Source: Cricetibacter osteomyelitidis (GTDB lineage Bacteria; Pseudomonadota; Gammaproteobacteria; Enterobacterales; Pasteurellaceae). From it: a stretch of 64,000 nt of DNA. Made by a program: the position numbers and the translations under genes. The stretch spans positions 4,335 through 68,334 of the forward strand of contig NZ_SLYB01000011.1 in NCBI RefSeq assembly GCF_004340985.1. Direction: 5' to 3'. The notes below the pieces were generated by a model, which was given only the letters and a program-made list of their open reading frames with translations, did not search any database and was not told the origin of the DNA. The stretch's first letter is position 1, and each line of letters starts with the position of its first letter. This document shows positions 57,744 through 64,000 of the stretch, piece after piece.

Positions 57744-58799
57744 TTATTTGATACCTAATAAATCTATCGCTTGATTTAAATCATCACCTGTATCGGCGAA
57801 ATTATCAAAGGCTTTTGATGATATCGGTATGATATGGCGTTGAATAAATTCGGCACCTTCTTTCGCCCCGGTATTACCGTCTTTCAAACAGCATTCCCAT
57901 TCTAATACCGCCCAACCTGTATAATGGTATTGCGTTAATAAACTGAAAATGCGGGAGAAATCAATCTGTCCGTCACCGAGAGAACGGAAACGCCCGGCTC
58001 TGTCAATCCAGTTTTGATACCCGCCATATACACCGCTTTTGGCCGATATATTAAATTCAGCATCTTTAACGTGAAATGCTTTGATACGTTCGTGGTAAAT
58101 ATCGATAAATCCGACATAATCCATATGTTGCAATAACATATGGCTCGGATCATATAAGATATTACAACGCTGATGGTTATTCACTGACTCTAAAAAATGC
58201 TCAAAGGTTATTCCATCGTGTAAATCTTCACCAGGATGCAGTTCATAGCACACATCGACATCATTTTCGTCAAAACAATTCAGAATCGGCAGCCAACGTT
58301 TTTTAAGTTCATTAAAAGCCAAATTAACCAAACTTTCTTTACGCGGTGGCCATGGGTAAAAATAGGGCCAAGCTAATGAACCTGAAAAAGTCGCATGTGC
58401 ATTTAATCCCAAATTCTTAGATGCCACAGCCGCTTTTTTGAGCGTATCAACCGCCCATTGTGTTCTGGCTTGATAATTATTTCTGACTGCTTCCGGTGCA
58501 AAACCGTCAAATGCTACATTATAGGCTGAATTAACCGCAACTAACTGCCCTTCTAAATGAGTAGACAGTTCACTGATTTCTAATCCGTACTGTGCCAAAA
58601 TCCCCGTTATTTCATCACAGTAGGTTTGACTTTTAGCCGCTAATTCAAGATTAAAAATATGTGGATGATTGCAAGGAATCTGCAACGCTTTAAACCCTAA
58701 TGATGCGGCCCACCGAGCTATTCCTTCCAAACTATTGAAGGGCGCTTGTTTATCAATAAACTGAGAAATAAAAATCCCCGGGCCTTTAATCGTTTTCAT
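57744..58799 (-). CDS. Sugar phosphate isomerase/epimerase family TIM-barrel protein
   Basis: A 351-residue AP-endonuclease-2-like TIM barrel. Metal-ligand candidates are Glu186 (YELHPGED), Asp217 and His220 (YDPSH), His243 (FHVKDAE) and a late Glu in AVLEWECC, the usual set in xylose-isomerase-like epimerases such as IolE or YcjR. The reaction is not deducible: epimerisation, dehydration and lyase activity on keto-sugars all occur in the family. It lies between the transporter (12-bp gap) and the oxidoreductase (14-bp gap). Confidence 0.86.
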   Translation of the reverse strand: MKTIKGPGIFISQFIDKQAPFNSLEGIARWAASLGFKALQIPCNHPHIFNLELAAKSQTYCDEITGILAQYGLEISELSTHLEGQLVAVNSAYNVAFDGFAPEAVRNNYQARTQWAVDTLKKAAVASKNLGLNAHATFSGSLAWPYFYPWPPRKESLVNLAFNELKKRWLPILNCFDENDVDVCYELHPGEDLHDGITFEHFLESVNNHQRCNILYDPSHMLLQHMDYVGFIDIYHERIKAFHVKDAEFNISAKSGVYGGYQNWIDRAGRFRSLGDGQIDFSRIFSLLTQYHYTGWAVLEWECCLKDGNTGAKEGAEFIQRHIIPISSKAFDNFADTGDDLNQAIDLLGIK

Positions 58800-58811
58800 T
58801 ATATCAATCTC

Positions 58812-60032
58812 CTATTTGCTTTCATCTTTATATTTAAATGAGACAAAAAATATCACTGCAATAATTGCCGCAAATATTGCCGGAATCCACCAGAAAGAAA
58901 CCCATTGAGCTAATTCTGCCGTATTACCGTCGGCAAACATATTATTGAATAGTGCACCGGAAATTTGCGAACCTAACAACATACCAATACCGTAAGTGAA
59001 TAGTACTACCATACTTTGTGCTTGAGCTTTCACTTTTTCACCGGCAATTTTATCGGTATAAATAAAGCCGACCACAAAAAAGAAATCGTAACAAATACCG
59101 TGCAATAAGATGCCGAAATAAATTAACCAACGGGTTTCTTCACCAACACCTAGCGCAAATAGGGCGTAACGTAAGAACCAAGCCGCCATACCGATAAACA
59201 GCATATATTTCACACCCAAGCGTTTAAAGAAAAAAGGAATTAACAACATAAAAATGATTTCTGACATTTGCCCCATAGACATCAGGCTGCTGATTTTCTC
59301 AAAACCGATTGATGATAGGAACGGTGCGGTATAGGCATAGTAGGTACCAAGTGGAATAGAAATTAATGTGGCACATACGGCAAATACCAAGAAATGTTTG
59401 ATTTTTAACAGAGCAAACGCATCAGCACACATCAAATCACGCATCGCAAACGGTTGGCCTTTTGCCGGTGCCGGTGTATTTGGTAGTGTTAAACTATACA
59501 CACCTAACACCACAGAACTAATCGAAGCAACATAAAAAATACTCACACTATCCGATAAATCTGCCTGACCAATGAATAGCCCTGCTACAATCCAACCGAT
59601 AGTACCGAATACGCGTATAAGCGGGAATGATTTTTCACTGTTTTCCAAATTATGGAACGCAATATTATTTGTCAGGGCGACAGTCGGCATATAACAAAGC
59701 GTATAAATAAATAATAATGTGATAAGTGCGGTACCATTTCCGGCAACAATAAAATCCGGAATAAACCAAAGGATCACAGCCCCTACTAAGTGCAGGAATG
59801 CCAATACCCACTGCGATGCAAAGAATCTATCTACTATCATTCCTAAAATAAAGGGTGAAATAATGGATGCAATGGGTGAAGCGGAAAAAGCATCACCGAT
59901 TAATGATGCCAGATTATGCCGGGTCATTACCACACCTAATGTTACAGACCAAGATCCCCAAATGAAAAATTCAATGAACATCATTAGAGATAATCGAGAA
60001 ACAATAAAACCTGATTTTTTAGCTTGAGTCAT
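58812..60032 (-). CDS. MFS transporter, nucleoside:H+ symporter-like
   Basis: A 406-residue protein with twelve hydrophobic helices. The beginning (RLSLMMFIEFFIWGSWSVTLGVVM) and FIYTLCYMPTVALTNNIAFHNL match the NHS subgroup of MFS that includes NupG and XapB. Relatives linked to Gfo/Idh and TIM-barrel genes are often sugar or glycoside importers, so the name need not mean nucleosides. ATG 60032 is 6 bp after GGAGG; an ATG 33 bp earlier lacks a site. First gene of the operon, behind two LacI-type operators and a CRP box. Confidence 0.87.
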   Translation of the reverse strand: MTQAKKSGFIVSRLSLMMFIEFFIWGSWSVTLGVVMTRHNLASLIGDAFSASPIASIISPFILGMIVDRFFASQWVLAFLHLVGAVILWFIPDFIVAGNGTALITLLFIYTLCYMPTVALTNNIAFHNLENSEKSFPLIRVFGTIGWIVAGLFIGQADLSDSVSIFYVASISSVVLGVYSLTLPNTPAPAKGQPFAMRDLMCADAFALLKIKHFLVFAVCATLISIPLGTYYAYTAPFLSSIGFEKISSLMSMGQMSEIIFMLLIPFFFKRLGVKYMLFIGMAAWFLRYALFALGVGEETRWLIYFGILLHGICYDFFFVVGFIYTDKIAGEKVKAQAQSMVVLFTYGIGMLLGSQISGALFNNMFADGNTAELAQWVSFWWIPAIFAAIIAVIFFVSFKYKDESK

Positions 60033-60066
60033 TTTAGCCTCCAAGTGATTTATCTGAGTTACCAAC

Positions 60067-60088
60067 TAAAAGTAATCGATTACTTTTA
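60067..60088. promoter_or_regulatory. LacI-type operator 1 before the sugar operon
   Basis: A perfect 22-bp palindrome centred on TCGA; its inner 14 bp are AGTAATCGATTACT. The central CG with A/T-rich arms is the LacI/GalR family pattern. It lies 35 bp before the MFS start codon. Confidence 0.85.
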
Positions 60089-60102
60089 AGGTAAGAATAA
60101 TT

Positions 60103-60114
60103 GTAATCGATTAC
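60103..60114. promoter_or_regulatory. LacI-type operator 2
   Basis: GTAATCGATTAC, 12 bp, identical to the core of operator 1. The two centres are 31 bp apart, close to three helical turns, so two repressor dimers would sit on the same face of the DNA. A -10-like TATTCT (60099-60094, minus) lies between them. Confidence 0.82.
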
Positions 60115-60144
60115 TTTTAAGAATAAATAGAATTTTATTGAAAT

Positions 60145-60160
60145 TGTGAGCAAGATCACA
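60145..60160. promoter_or_regulatory. Perfect CRP site before the sugar operon
   Basis: TGTGAGCAAGATCACA, an exact TGTGA-N6-TCACA. It begins just after the LacI-family gene stop (60165, minus). If the start site is near 60087, the centre is at about -65, close to class I spacing. It indicates catabolite control. Confidence 0.82.
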
Positions 60161-60164
60161 AAAA

Positions 60165-61148
60165 TTAACTAGATCGTCGTTGGATGAATGTCCAATCTAA
60201 TAAATGATGCTGTGCATTAAAAGCAGATGCATTTTCAATTTGTTCTAATAACAATTGAACCGATTTGCTACCGATTTCATCGCAAGGCTGTGCAATCGTA
60301 CTTAGCGCGGGAACGGTGATTTGGCTGATATCCATGCCATCAAAACCAATTACGGCAATATCTTGCGGAATAGCAATATTTTGTTCTGTCAACATACTGA
60401 TAATGCCCGCAGCCAACACATCAGAAACAGCAAAAACAGCATCCGGCAGTTCCGATGATGCCAATATCTGCCGAGCCGCAAATCTGCCGGAAATATAATC
60501 TAAATTTTCGGCATAATATACTTTGCCATAATTCAGCTGATAATAAGCAAGCTGCTCCCGATAGCCTTGTTCGCGATAACGGGCATATTGATAATTTAAA
60601 TCATGATTAACCATTGCTATTCTATGTTTGCCGCTTTTAACAAATTGATCAACCACAAATTTTGCAGCAGAAATATCATCAATCCCTACCGAAGCTACTA
60701 GTGAATCAGGATCGAACTCGGCACATTGAACCCAAGGGTAATCACCTATGATAGTCTTTAATTCCGGTAATTTTGAAATAGCGTCCATTGTAATCACACC
60801 ATCTACCATATGTCCCGAGAGTAGAGCTAATGATGAACGAGAACGATTCAGATCTGATTCGGAGTTACACAACAAAATGCGATAATTATTCTTTTCTGCT
60901 TCTTTTTCAATTCCTTTTACGATAGCTGCACAAAAGGGATTCGCTATATTTGATACCATTACTAATAACATTCCGCTTCGAGCTGTTCTCAACTGTCTTG
61001 CTAACAAATTTGGCTGGTAGTTCAATGATTCGATCACAGAGAGAACTTTATCTCTATTAGCTGGTTTGACACTAGGTAAATTATTCAATACACGAGATAC
61101 TGTTGCGACAGAAACTCCTGCTAATTTTGCTATTTGTTGAACCGACAT
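60165..61148 (-). CDS. LacI family transcriptional regulator of the sugar operon
   Basis: A 327-residue repressor. The HTH is VQQIAKLAGVSVATVSRVLNN (3-23), followed by the hinge helix (NLLARQLRTARSG) that inserts at the CpG of the operator. The periplasmic-binding-like core has DPDSLVASVGIDDISAAKFVVDQF and FAVSDVLAAGIISML (GalR type). It is encoded directly upstream of the operon on the same strand, and the paired TCGA-centred operators lie between them, so it is the likely local repressor. The inducer is presumably the transported sugar or its product. Confidence 0.92.
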   Translation of the reverse strand: MSVQQIAKLAGVSVATVSRVLNNLPSVKPANRDKVLSVIESLNYQPNLLARQLRTARSGMLLVMVSNIANPFCAAIVKGIEKEAEKNNYRILLCNSESDLNRSRSSLALLSGHMVDGVITMDAISKLPELKTIIGDYPWVQCAEFDPDSLVASVGIDDISAAKFVVDQFVKSGKHRIAMVNHDLNYQYARYREQGYREQLAYYQLNYGKVYYAENLDYISGRFAARQILASSELPDAVFAVSDVLAAGIISMLTEQNIAIPQDIAVIGFDGMDISQITVPALSTIAQPCDEIGSKSVQLLLEQIENASAFNAQHHLLDWTFIQRRSS

Positions 61149-61166
61149 TTTTACTCCAACATTATT

Positions 61167-61901
61167 TTAAATAAAATCAAATTTCTTACTAATCCAACAA
61201 AAAATTCCAATATTTAATAACCATGCAATTAATGTTGAAACCAATAAATCTACCGGATAATGCATTCCTAAACGCAATCGGCTGATTAACATCAACACAG
61301 CCCAACATGCCATAAAAACAACCGCTACCGGCATAACTTGGCGCCTTTGCCCCTTAAATAAATAAGCAAAGCCTACAAAGAGCATTAACCAAGTAGCAGC
61401 AAAAATACTGTGACCGGAAGGAAACGAATAGCCTGTTTCATTTTCACGATGTGTTTTTAGCCAATGGGGTGTAACAGATTTATTACGATAAAACTCACTA
61501 ACAATTTTTTCCCGCTCTGCACGGGGAACCGCATAAAACTGTTCATCAAATAAATTATGCTGTGTCATAATTTCCATGACATAAGGACGTGGTTCGGCAA
61601 ACACAGCTTTTAAGCCGGATTTGATCGCTTGTGTGCCAAGTATGGCAAAAAGTGCGGTGAAAAAAATTAATTTATAATATTTTTTATCGCCCGAAAGCCA
61701 CATTAAAGCAAAGCCCAATATGGTGGATGTTATTACTGCATAAGGCATACTGCCGGTTTCAGTAAGCCAATACAGGTTTTGATCAAAAGCGGTTAAAATA
61801 ATATCACCATTCCATTGCCAAGCAAAAATCCATACAAAAAAAGGGACAAGACAGAGCAACAAAGTATATAATGAAAGGCGTTTTATCATAGGCTTAATCA
61901 T
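61167..61901 (-). CDS. pgpB: Phosphatidylglycerophosphatase B, PAP2 family
   Basis: A 244-residue membrane phosphatase with about six helices. The three PAP2 motifs are present: K98-x5-RPY, PSGH (161-164) and SR-x5-H-x3-D (207-218), with His164 and His214 as catalytic residues facing the periplasm. It dephosphorylates phosphatidylglycerophosphate, undecaprenyl pyrophosphate and related lipids. The long periplasmic loop between motifs 1 and 2 (about 107-155) matches E. coli PgpB. ATG 61901, weak ribosome site. It lies 18 bp upstream of lacI in the same orientation. Confidence 0.92.
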   Translation of the reverse strand: MIKPMIKRLSLYTLLLCLVPFFVWIFAWQWNGDIILTAFDQNLYWLTETGSMPYAVITSTILGFALMWLSGDKKYYKLIFFTALFAILGTQAIKSGLKAVFAEPRPYVMEIMTQHNLFDEQFYAVPRAEREKIVSEFYRNKSVTPHWLKTHRENETGYSFPSGHSIFAATWLMLFVGFAYLFKGQRRQVMPVAVVFMACWAVLMLISRLRLGMHYPVDLLVSTLIAWLLNIGIFCWISKKFDFI

Positions 61902-61964
61902 TTAATTGAGAGATAATAGAAAAGTGATTCTAACATTATTTATTGCAAAATAAGAAGGAATAAT

Positions 61965-62624
61965 ATGTCAAAAATTCAACGGGTTGCTGAAGCCAATTTA
62001 CCGACAGAGTTCGGTGTGTTTAAAATTGTCGGCTTTGAGTTTCCTGATACTAAAAAAGAACACGTTGCGTTGGTTATGGGGAATGTAGCGGACAGTGATG
62101 AACCTATCCTGGCTCGTATCCATTCGGAATGTTTAACTGGTGATGCCTTACACAGTTTAAAATGCGATTGCGGTTTTCAGCTTAATACTGCTCTACGTCA
62201 AATCAGCGAAGCGGGTAAAGGTGTTTTAATTTATCATCGTGAAGAAGGCCGTGGTATTGGTCTAATTAACAAAATCCGTGCTTATGCCTTGCAAGATCAA
62301 GGAATGGATACAATTGAAGCTAATTTGGCATTAGGTTTTTCTGCGGATGAACGTAACTTTGCTGTATGTGCCGATATTTTTGAGTTATTAGGCGTAAAAG
62401 AAGTTTGTTTAATGACAAATAATCCTGCCAAGATTGATACGATGAAACAAGCCGGCATTAACGTGGTGAAACGTGTGCCGCTCAATGTAGGCGAAAATCG
62501 TTACAATACCGATTACCTTGATACAAAAGCCAAAAAAATGGGGCATTTTATCATCCATAACGCTGAACAGTATTTATTATCTTGTCCGTATTGTCAGGAA
62601 GAAGTGCCACAGAAAGAAAAGTAA
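61965..62624 (+). CDS. ribA: GTP cyclohydrolase II
   Basis: A 219-residue zinc enzyme opening GTP for riboflavin synthesis. The zinc ligands are C56, C67 and C69 ([21 protein letters not shown]), and [10 protein letters not shown] (91-100) holds catalytic residues. MTNNPAKI near the end is the GTP-binding block. It stands alone, without the RibB domain. ATG 61965 follows AAGAAGGA. Ends at a hairpin next to the tRNA-Lys cluster. No FMN riboswitch is seen in the 63-bp leader. Confidence 0.96.
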   Translation: MSKIQRVAEANLPTEFGVFKIVGFEFPDTKKEHVALVMGNVADSDEPILARIHSECLTGDALHSLKCDCGFQLNTALRQISEAGKGVLIYHREEGRGIGLINKIRAYALQDQGMDTIEANLALGFSADERNFAVCADIFELLGVKEVCLMTNNPAKIDTMKQAGINVVKRVPLNVGENRYNTDYLDTKAKKMGHFIIHNAEQYLLSCPYCQEEVPQKEK

Positions 62625-62644
62625 CCGACATATCAAATATAAAG

Positions 62645-62673
62645 AACCTTGCTACAATGCAAGGTTTATTTTT
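62645..62673. terminator. Terminator between ribA and the tRNA-Lys cluster
   Basis: AACCTTGC (62645-62652) pairs with GCAAGGTT (62659-62666), followed by TTATTTTT on the plus strand; on the minus strand TTCTTTAT follows, so it can also end the tRNA transcript. Confidence 0.87.
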
Positions 62674-62748
62674 GGTGGGTCGTGAGAGGCTCGAACTCTC
62701 GACCGACGGATTAAGAGTCCGCTGCTCTACCGACTGAGCTAACGACCC
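62673..62748 (-). tRNA. tRNA-Lys (CTT anticodon)
   Basis: A 76-nt cloverleaf with CCA encoded. Acceptor GGGTCGT pairs with ACGACCC; anticodon loop CTCTTAA gives CTT, reading AAG. T-arm stem GAGAG/CTCTC differs from the three neighbouring copies but keeps pairing. Distal gene of the cluster. Confidence 0.95.
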
Positions 62749-62777
62749 AAAAGGATTTGTTATAAATAAATTTCAAG

Positions 62778-62853
62778 TGGTGGGTCGTGAAGGATTCGAA
62801 CCTTCGACCAACGGATTAAAAGTCCGCTGCTCTACCGACTGAGCTAACGACCC
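62778..62853 (-). tRNA. tRNA-Lys (TTT anticodon), copy 1
   Basis: 76-nt cloverleaf with encoded CCA; anticodon loop CTTTTAA (TTT); T-arm GAAGG/CCTTC. Identical to the next two copies by eye. The flanking spacer is nearly identical to those of the other copies. Confidence 0.96.
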
Positions 62854-62882
62854 AAAAGGATTTGCTATAAATAAATTTTAAG

Positions 62883-62958
62883 TGGTGGGTCGTGAAGGAT
62901 TCGAACCTTCGACCAACGGATTAAAAGTCCGCTGCTCTACCGACTGAGCTAACGACCC
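62883..62958 (-). tRNA. tRNA-Lys (TTT anticodon), copy 2
   Basis: 76-nt cloverleaf with encoded CCA; anticodon loop CTTTTAA. The gene plus its 29-bp spacer repeats with a period of about 105 bp. Confidence 0.96.
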
Positions 62959-62986
62959 AAAAGGTTTTGTTATAAATAAATTTTAG

Positions 62987-63062
62987 TGGTGGGTCGTGAA
63001 GGATTCGAACCTTCGACCAACGGATTAAAAGTCCGCTGCTCTACCGACTGAGCTAACGACCC
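62987..63062 (-). tRNA. tRNA-Lys (TTT anticodon), copy 3, promoter-proximal
   Basis: 76-nt cloverleaf with encoded CCA; anticodon loop CTTTTAA. First gene behind the cluster promoter on the minus strand. Confidence 0.96.
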
Positions 63063-63094
63063 ACTGACATATTACTGCTTCGTAACGGAGTGCT

Positions 63095-63122
63095 ATAATA
63101 CGGATTTTCAGGGAATAATCAA
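63095..63122 (-). promoter_or_regulatory. Promoter of the tRNA-Lys cluster
   Basis: On the minus strand: TTGATT (63122-63117), 16-bp spacer, TATTAT (63100-63095), predicted start near 63088, about 25 nt before the first tRNA. Confidence 0.65.
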
Positions 63123-63190
63123 CAACTATTTTATTTTTTTTGTTTATTTGGATAAATAGCCGTCAATATACGGCTTATTTATGCCAAAAG

Positions 63191-63219
63191 AAAAGCCGAA
63201 TAACAATTATTCGGCTTTT
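63191..63219 (-). terminator. Terminator of the tol-pal operon
   Basis: AAAAGCCGAATAA (63191-63203) pairs perfectly with TTATTCGGCTTTT (63207-63219). On the minus strand it is followed by CTTTTGG. It lies 25 bp after the pal stop. Confidence 0.88.
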
Positions 63220-63244
63220 TCTGTTCGGATAGATACTTTGCTAA

Positions 63245-63703
63245 TTAGTATGCTAACACCGCACGACGGTTTTTAGCATAATCAGCTTCTGTGTGACCTA
63301 ACACAGCTGGTTTTTCTTCACCGTAAGAAACAGTTGAAGTTTGGCCTTGAACACCTTTAGATGCTAAGTAGTTTTGTACTGCATCTGCACGACGTTGACC
63401 TAATGCAATGTTGTACTCCGGAGTACCGCGTTCGTCAGTGTTACCTTCGATGACTACTTTAGAAGCCGGAGTTGCAGTTAAGTATGCTGCATGAGCATCT
63501 AAGATTGATTGATATTCACTTTCAATGTCATAACGGTCAAAACCGAAGTACACAGTGTTATAACGTTGTTGTAAATCTTCAACAGAATAACCACCGAAAG
63601 TTGCATTTGCGTTTGCATTACCGTTTGCATCATTAGAAGATGAAGAACATGCTGCTAATAATACCGGTGCTGCAGCCAGTAAAACTTTAGTAAATTTGTT
63701 CAT
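63245..63703 (-). CDS. pal: Peptidoglycan-associated lipoprotein Pal (P6-like)
   Basis: A 152-residue outer-membrane lipoprotein. Signal peptide with lipobox L16-A-A-C19, then a flexible Ser/Asn/Ala linker containing a short Asn-Ala repeat, then the OmpA-like peptidoglycan-binding domain ([42 protein letters not shown]). It ties the outer membrane to murein and works with TolB at division. In Haemophilus influenzae the homologue is the P6 antigen. 13 bp after tolB. Confidence 0.97.
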   Translation of the reverse strand: MNKFTKVLLAAAPVLLAACSSSSNDANGNANANATFGGYSVEDLQQRYNTVYFGFDRYDIESEYQSILDAHAAYLTATPASKVVIEGNTDERGTPEYNIALGQRRADAVQNYLASKGVQGQTSTVSYGEEKPAVLGHTEADYAKNRRAVLAY

Positions 63704-63716
63704 TTGTTAAGTTTCC

Positions 63717-64000
63717 TTAGTTTTTGGTTAGATATGGTGACCAGGCCGGGAATTTTACTTGCCCATCGTTGCCGGGTAACCGTGCTTTAAAGCGTCCATC
63801 CGCGGATACTAATTGTAACACCTTTCCTACGCCTTGTGTAGAGCTGTAAATAATCATGATGCCATTCGGTGAAATACTCGGGCTTTCATCAAGGAACGTT
63901 GAACTTAAAACTTCTGTGCTTCCTGAGACTAAATCGGTTTTCACAATATGATCACCTGAAATTGTTACCAGTGTACTGCCGTCTGCAGATATTTGCCCAC
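63717..64000 (-). CDS. tolB: Tol-Pal system protein TolB, C-terminal part only (partial)
   Basis: The reading frame enters from the right edge and stops at 63717. About 93 residues are visible: [56 protein letters not shown]... [19 protein letters not shown]. The repeated SPNG/SADG turns are the blades of the TolB beta-propeller, and the ending FPAWSPYL is characteristic. TolB is periplasmic and binds Pal. The rest of tolB and tolQRA should lie to the right. Confidence 0.95.
   Translation of the reverse strand, partial: GQISADGSTLVTISGDHIVKTDLVSGSTEVLSSTFLDESPSISPNGIMIIYSSTQGVGKVLQLVSADGRFKARLPGNDGQVKFPAWSPYLTKN

Noticed and set aside
62673-63062. Regularly spaced repeats resembling a CRISPR array
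   Set aside because: The repeats are 76-nt tRNA-Lys cloverleafs and the spacers are near-identical to each other, the opposite of CRISPR spacers. No cas genes are present.

Overview
The window is chromosomal DNA from a member of the Pasteurellaceae. The clearest sign is the Haemophilus-type DNA uptake signal AAGTGCGGT (or its complement ACCGCACTT), which I counted by eye at roughly one copy per kilobase on both strands, inside genes and as inverted pairs between genes. Gene content (rnf-nth, afuABC, fldA-fur, pntAB, tol-pal) and moderately AT-rich codon use fit Aggregatibacter or a close Haemophilus. Species cannot be fixed from this alone.

Layout. 1-5.6 kb: end of rnfC, an extra secreted-protein gene, rnfD-G-E, nth and a sodium symporter. 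5.6-11.7 kb: purine, one-carbon and biotin genes (purH, purD, glyA, DUF1294, bioB), with a PurR box before purH and a possible MetR site before glyA. 11.7-16.1 kb: afuABC ABC importer with a perfect CRP site before afuA. 16.2-22.9 kb: udk-dcd-asmA-like, hrpA and a DUF441 membrane protein. 23-30 kb: AEC permease, ybfE-fldA-fur with a Fur box, metX with MetJ boxes, and pntAB. 30.2-35.1 kb: sfsA, a predicted Fur-controlled small RNA, arfA, a GST-like protein and glnE. 35-43.2 kb: ygfZ, yicC, rph-pyrE, a lipoprotein, trmB-yggL, pepB-ndk and a PhnA/YjdM protein. 43.2-50.2 kb: a possible orphan plus-strand transcript, a purine permease, cysK, full-length tyrR, a YedE-type transporter and manA. 50.3-55.5 kb: a TPR-glycosyltransferase-like protein, tyrS, and scrK-scrB separated by a leader that can fold in two exclusive ways. 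55.5-61.1 kb: nagK-like kinase and a LacI/CRP-controlled carbohydrate operon (MFS transporter, TIM-barrel isomerase, Gfo/Idh oxidoreductase). 61.1-64 kb: pgpB, ribA, four tandem tRNA-Lys genes, pal and the end of tolB.

Most of the window is housekeeping and there is no prophage, insertion sequence, CRISPR array or defence island. The material worth a second look is regulatory: a Fur-box promoter followed closely by an intrinsic terminator (a RyhB/HrrF-like sRNA candidate); class II CRP geometry at afuA; two LacI operators 31 bp apart plus a CRP site in front of a sugar operon of unknown substrate; the tripartite repeat between scrK and scrB; and an orphan terminator between yjdM and the purine permease. 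Sequence-level calls were made by eye, without database searches.
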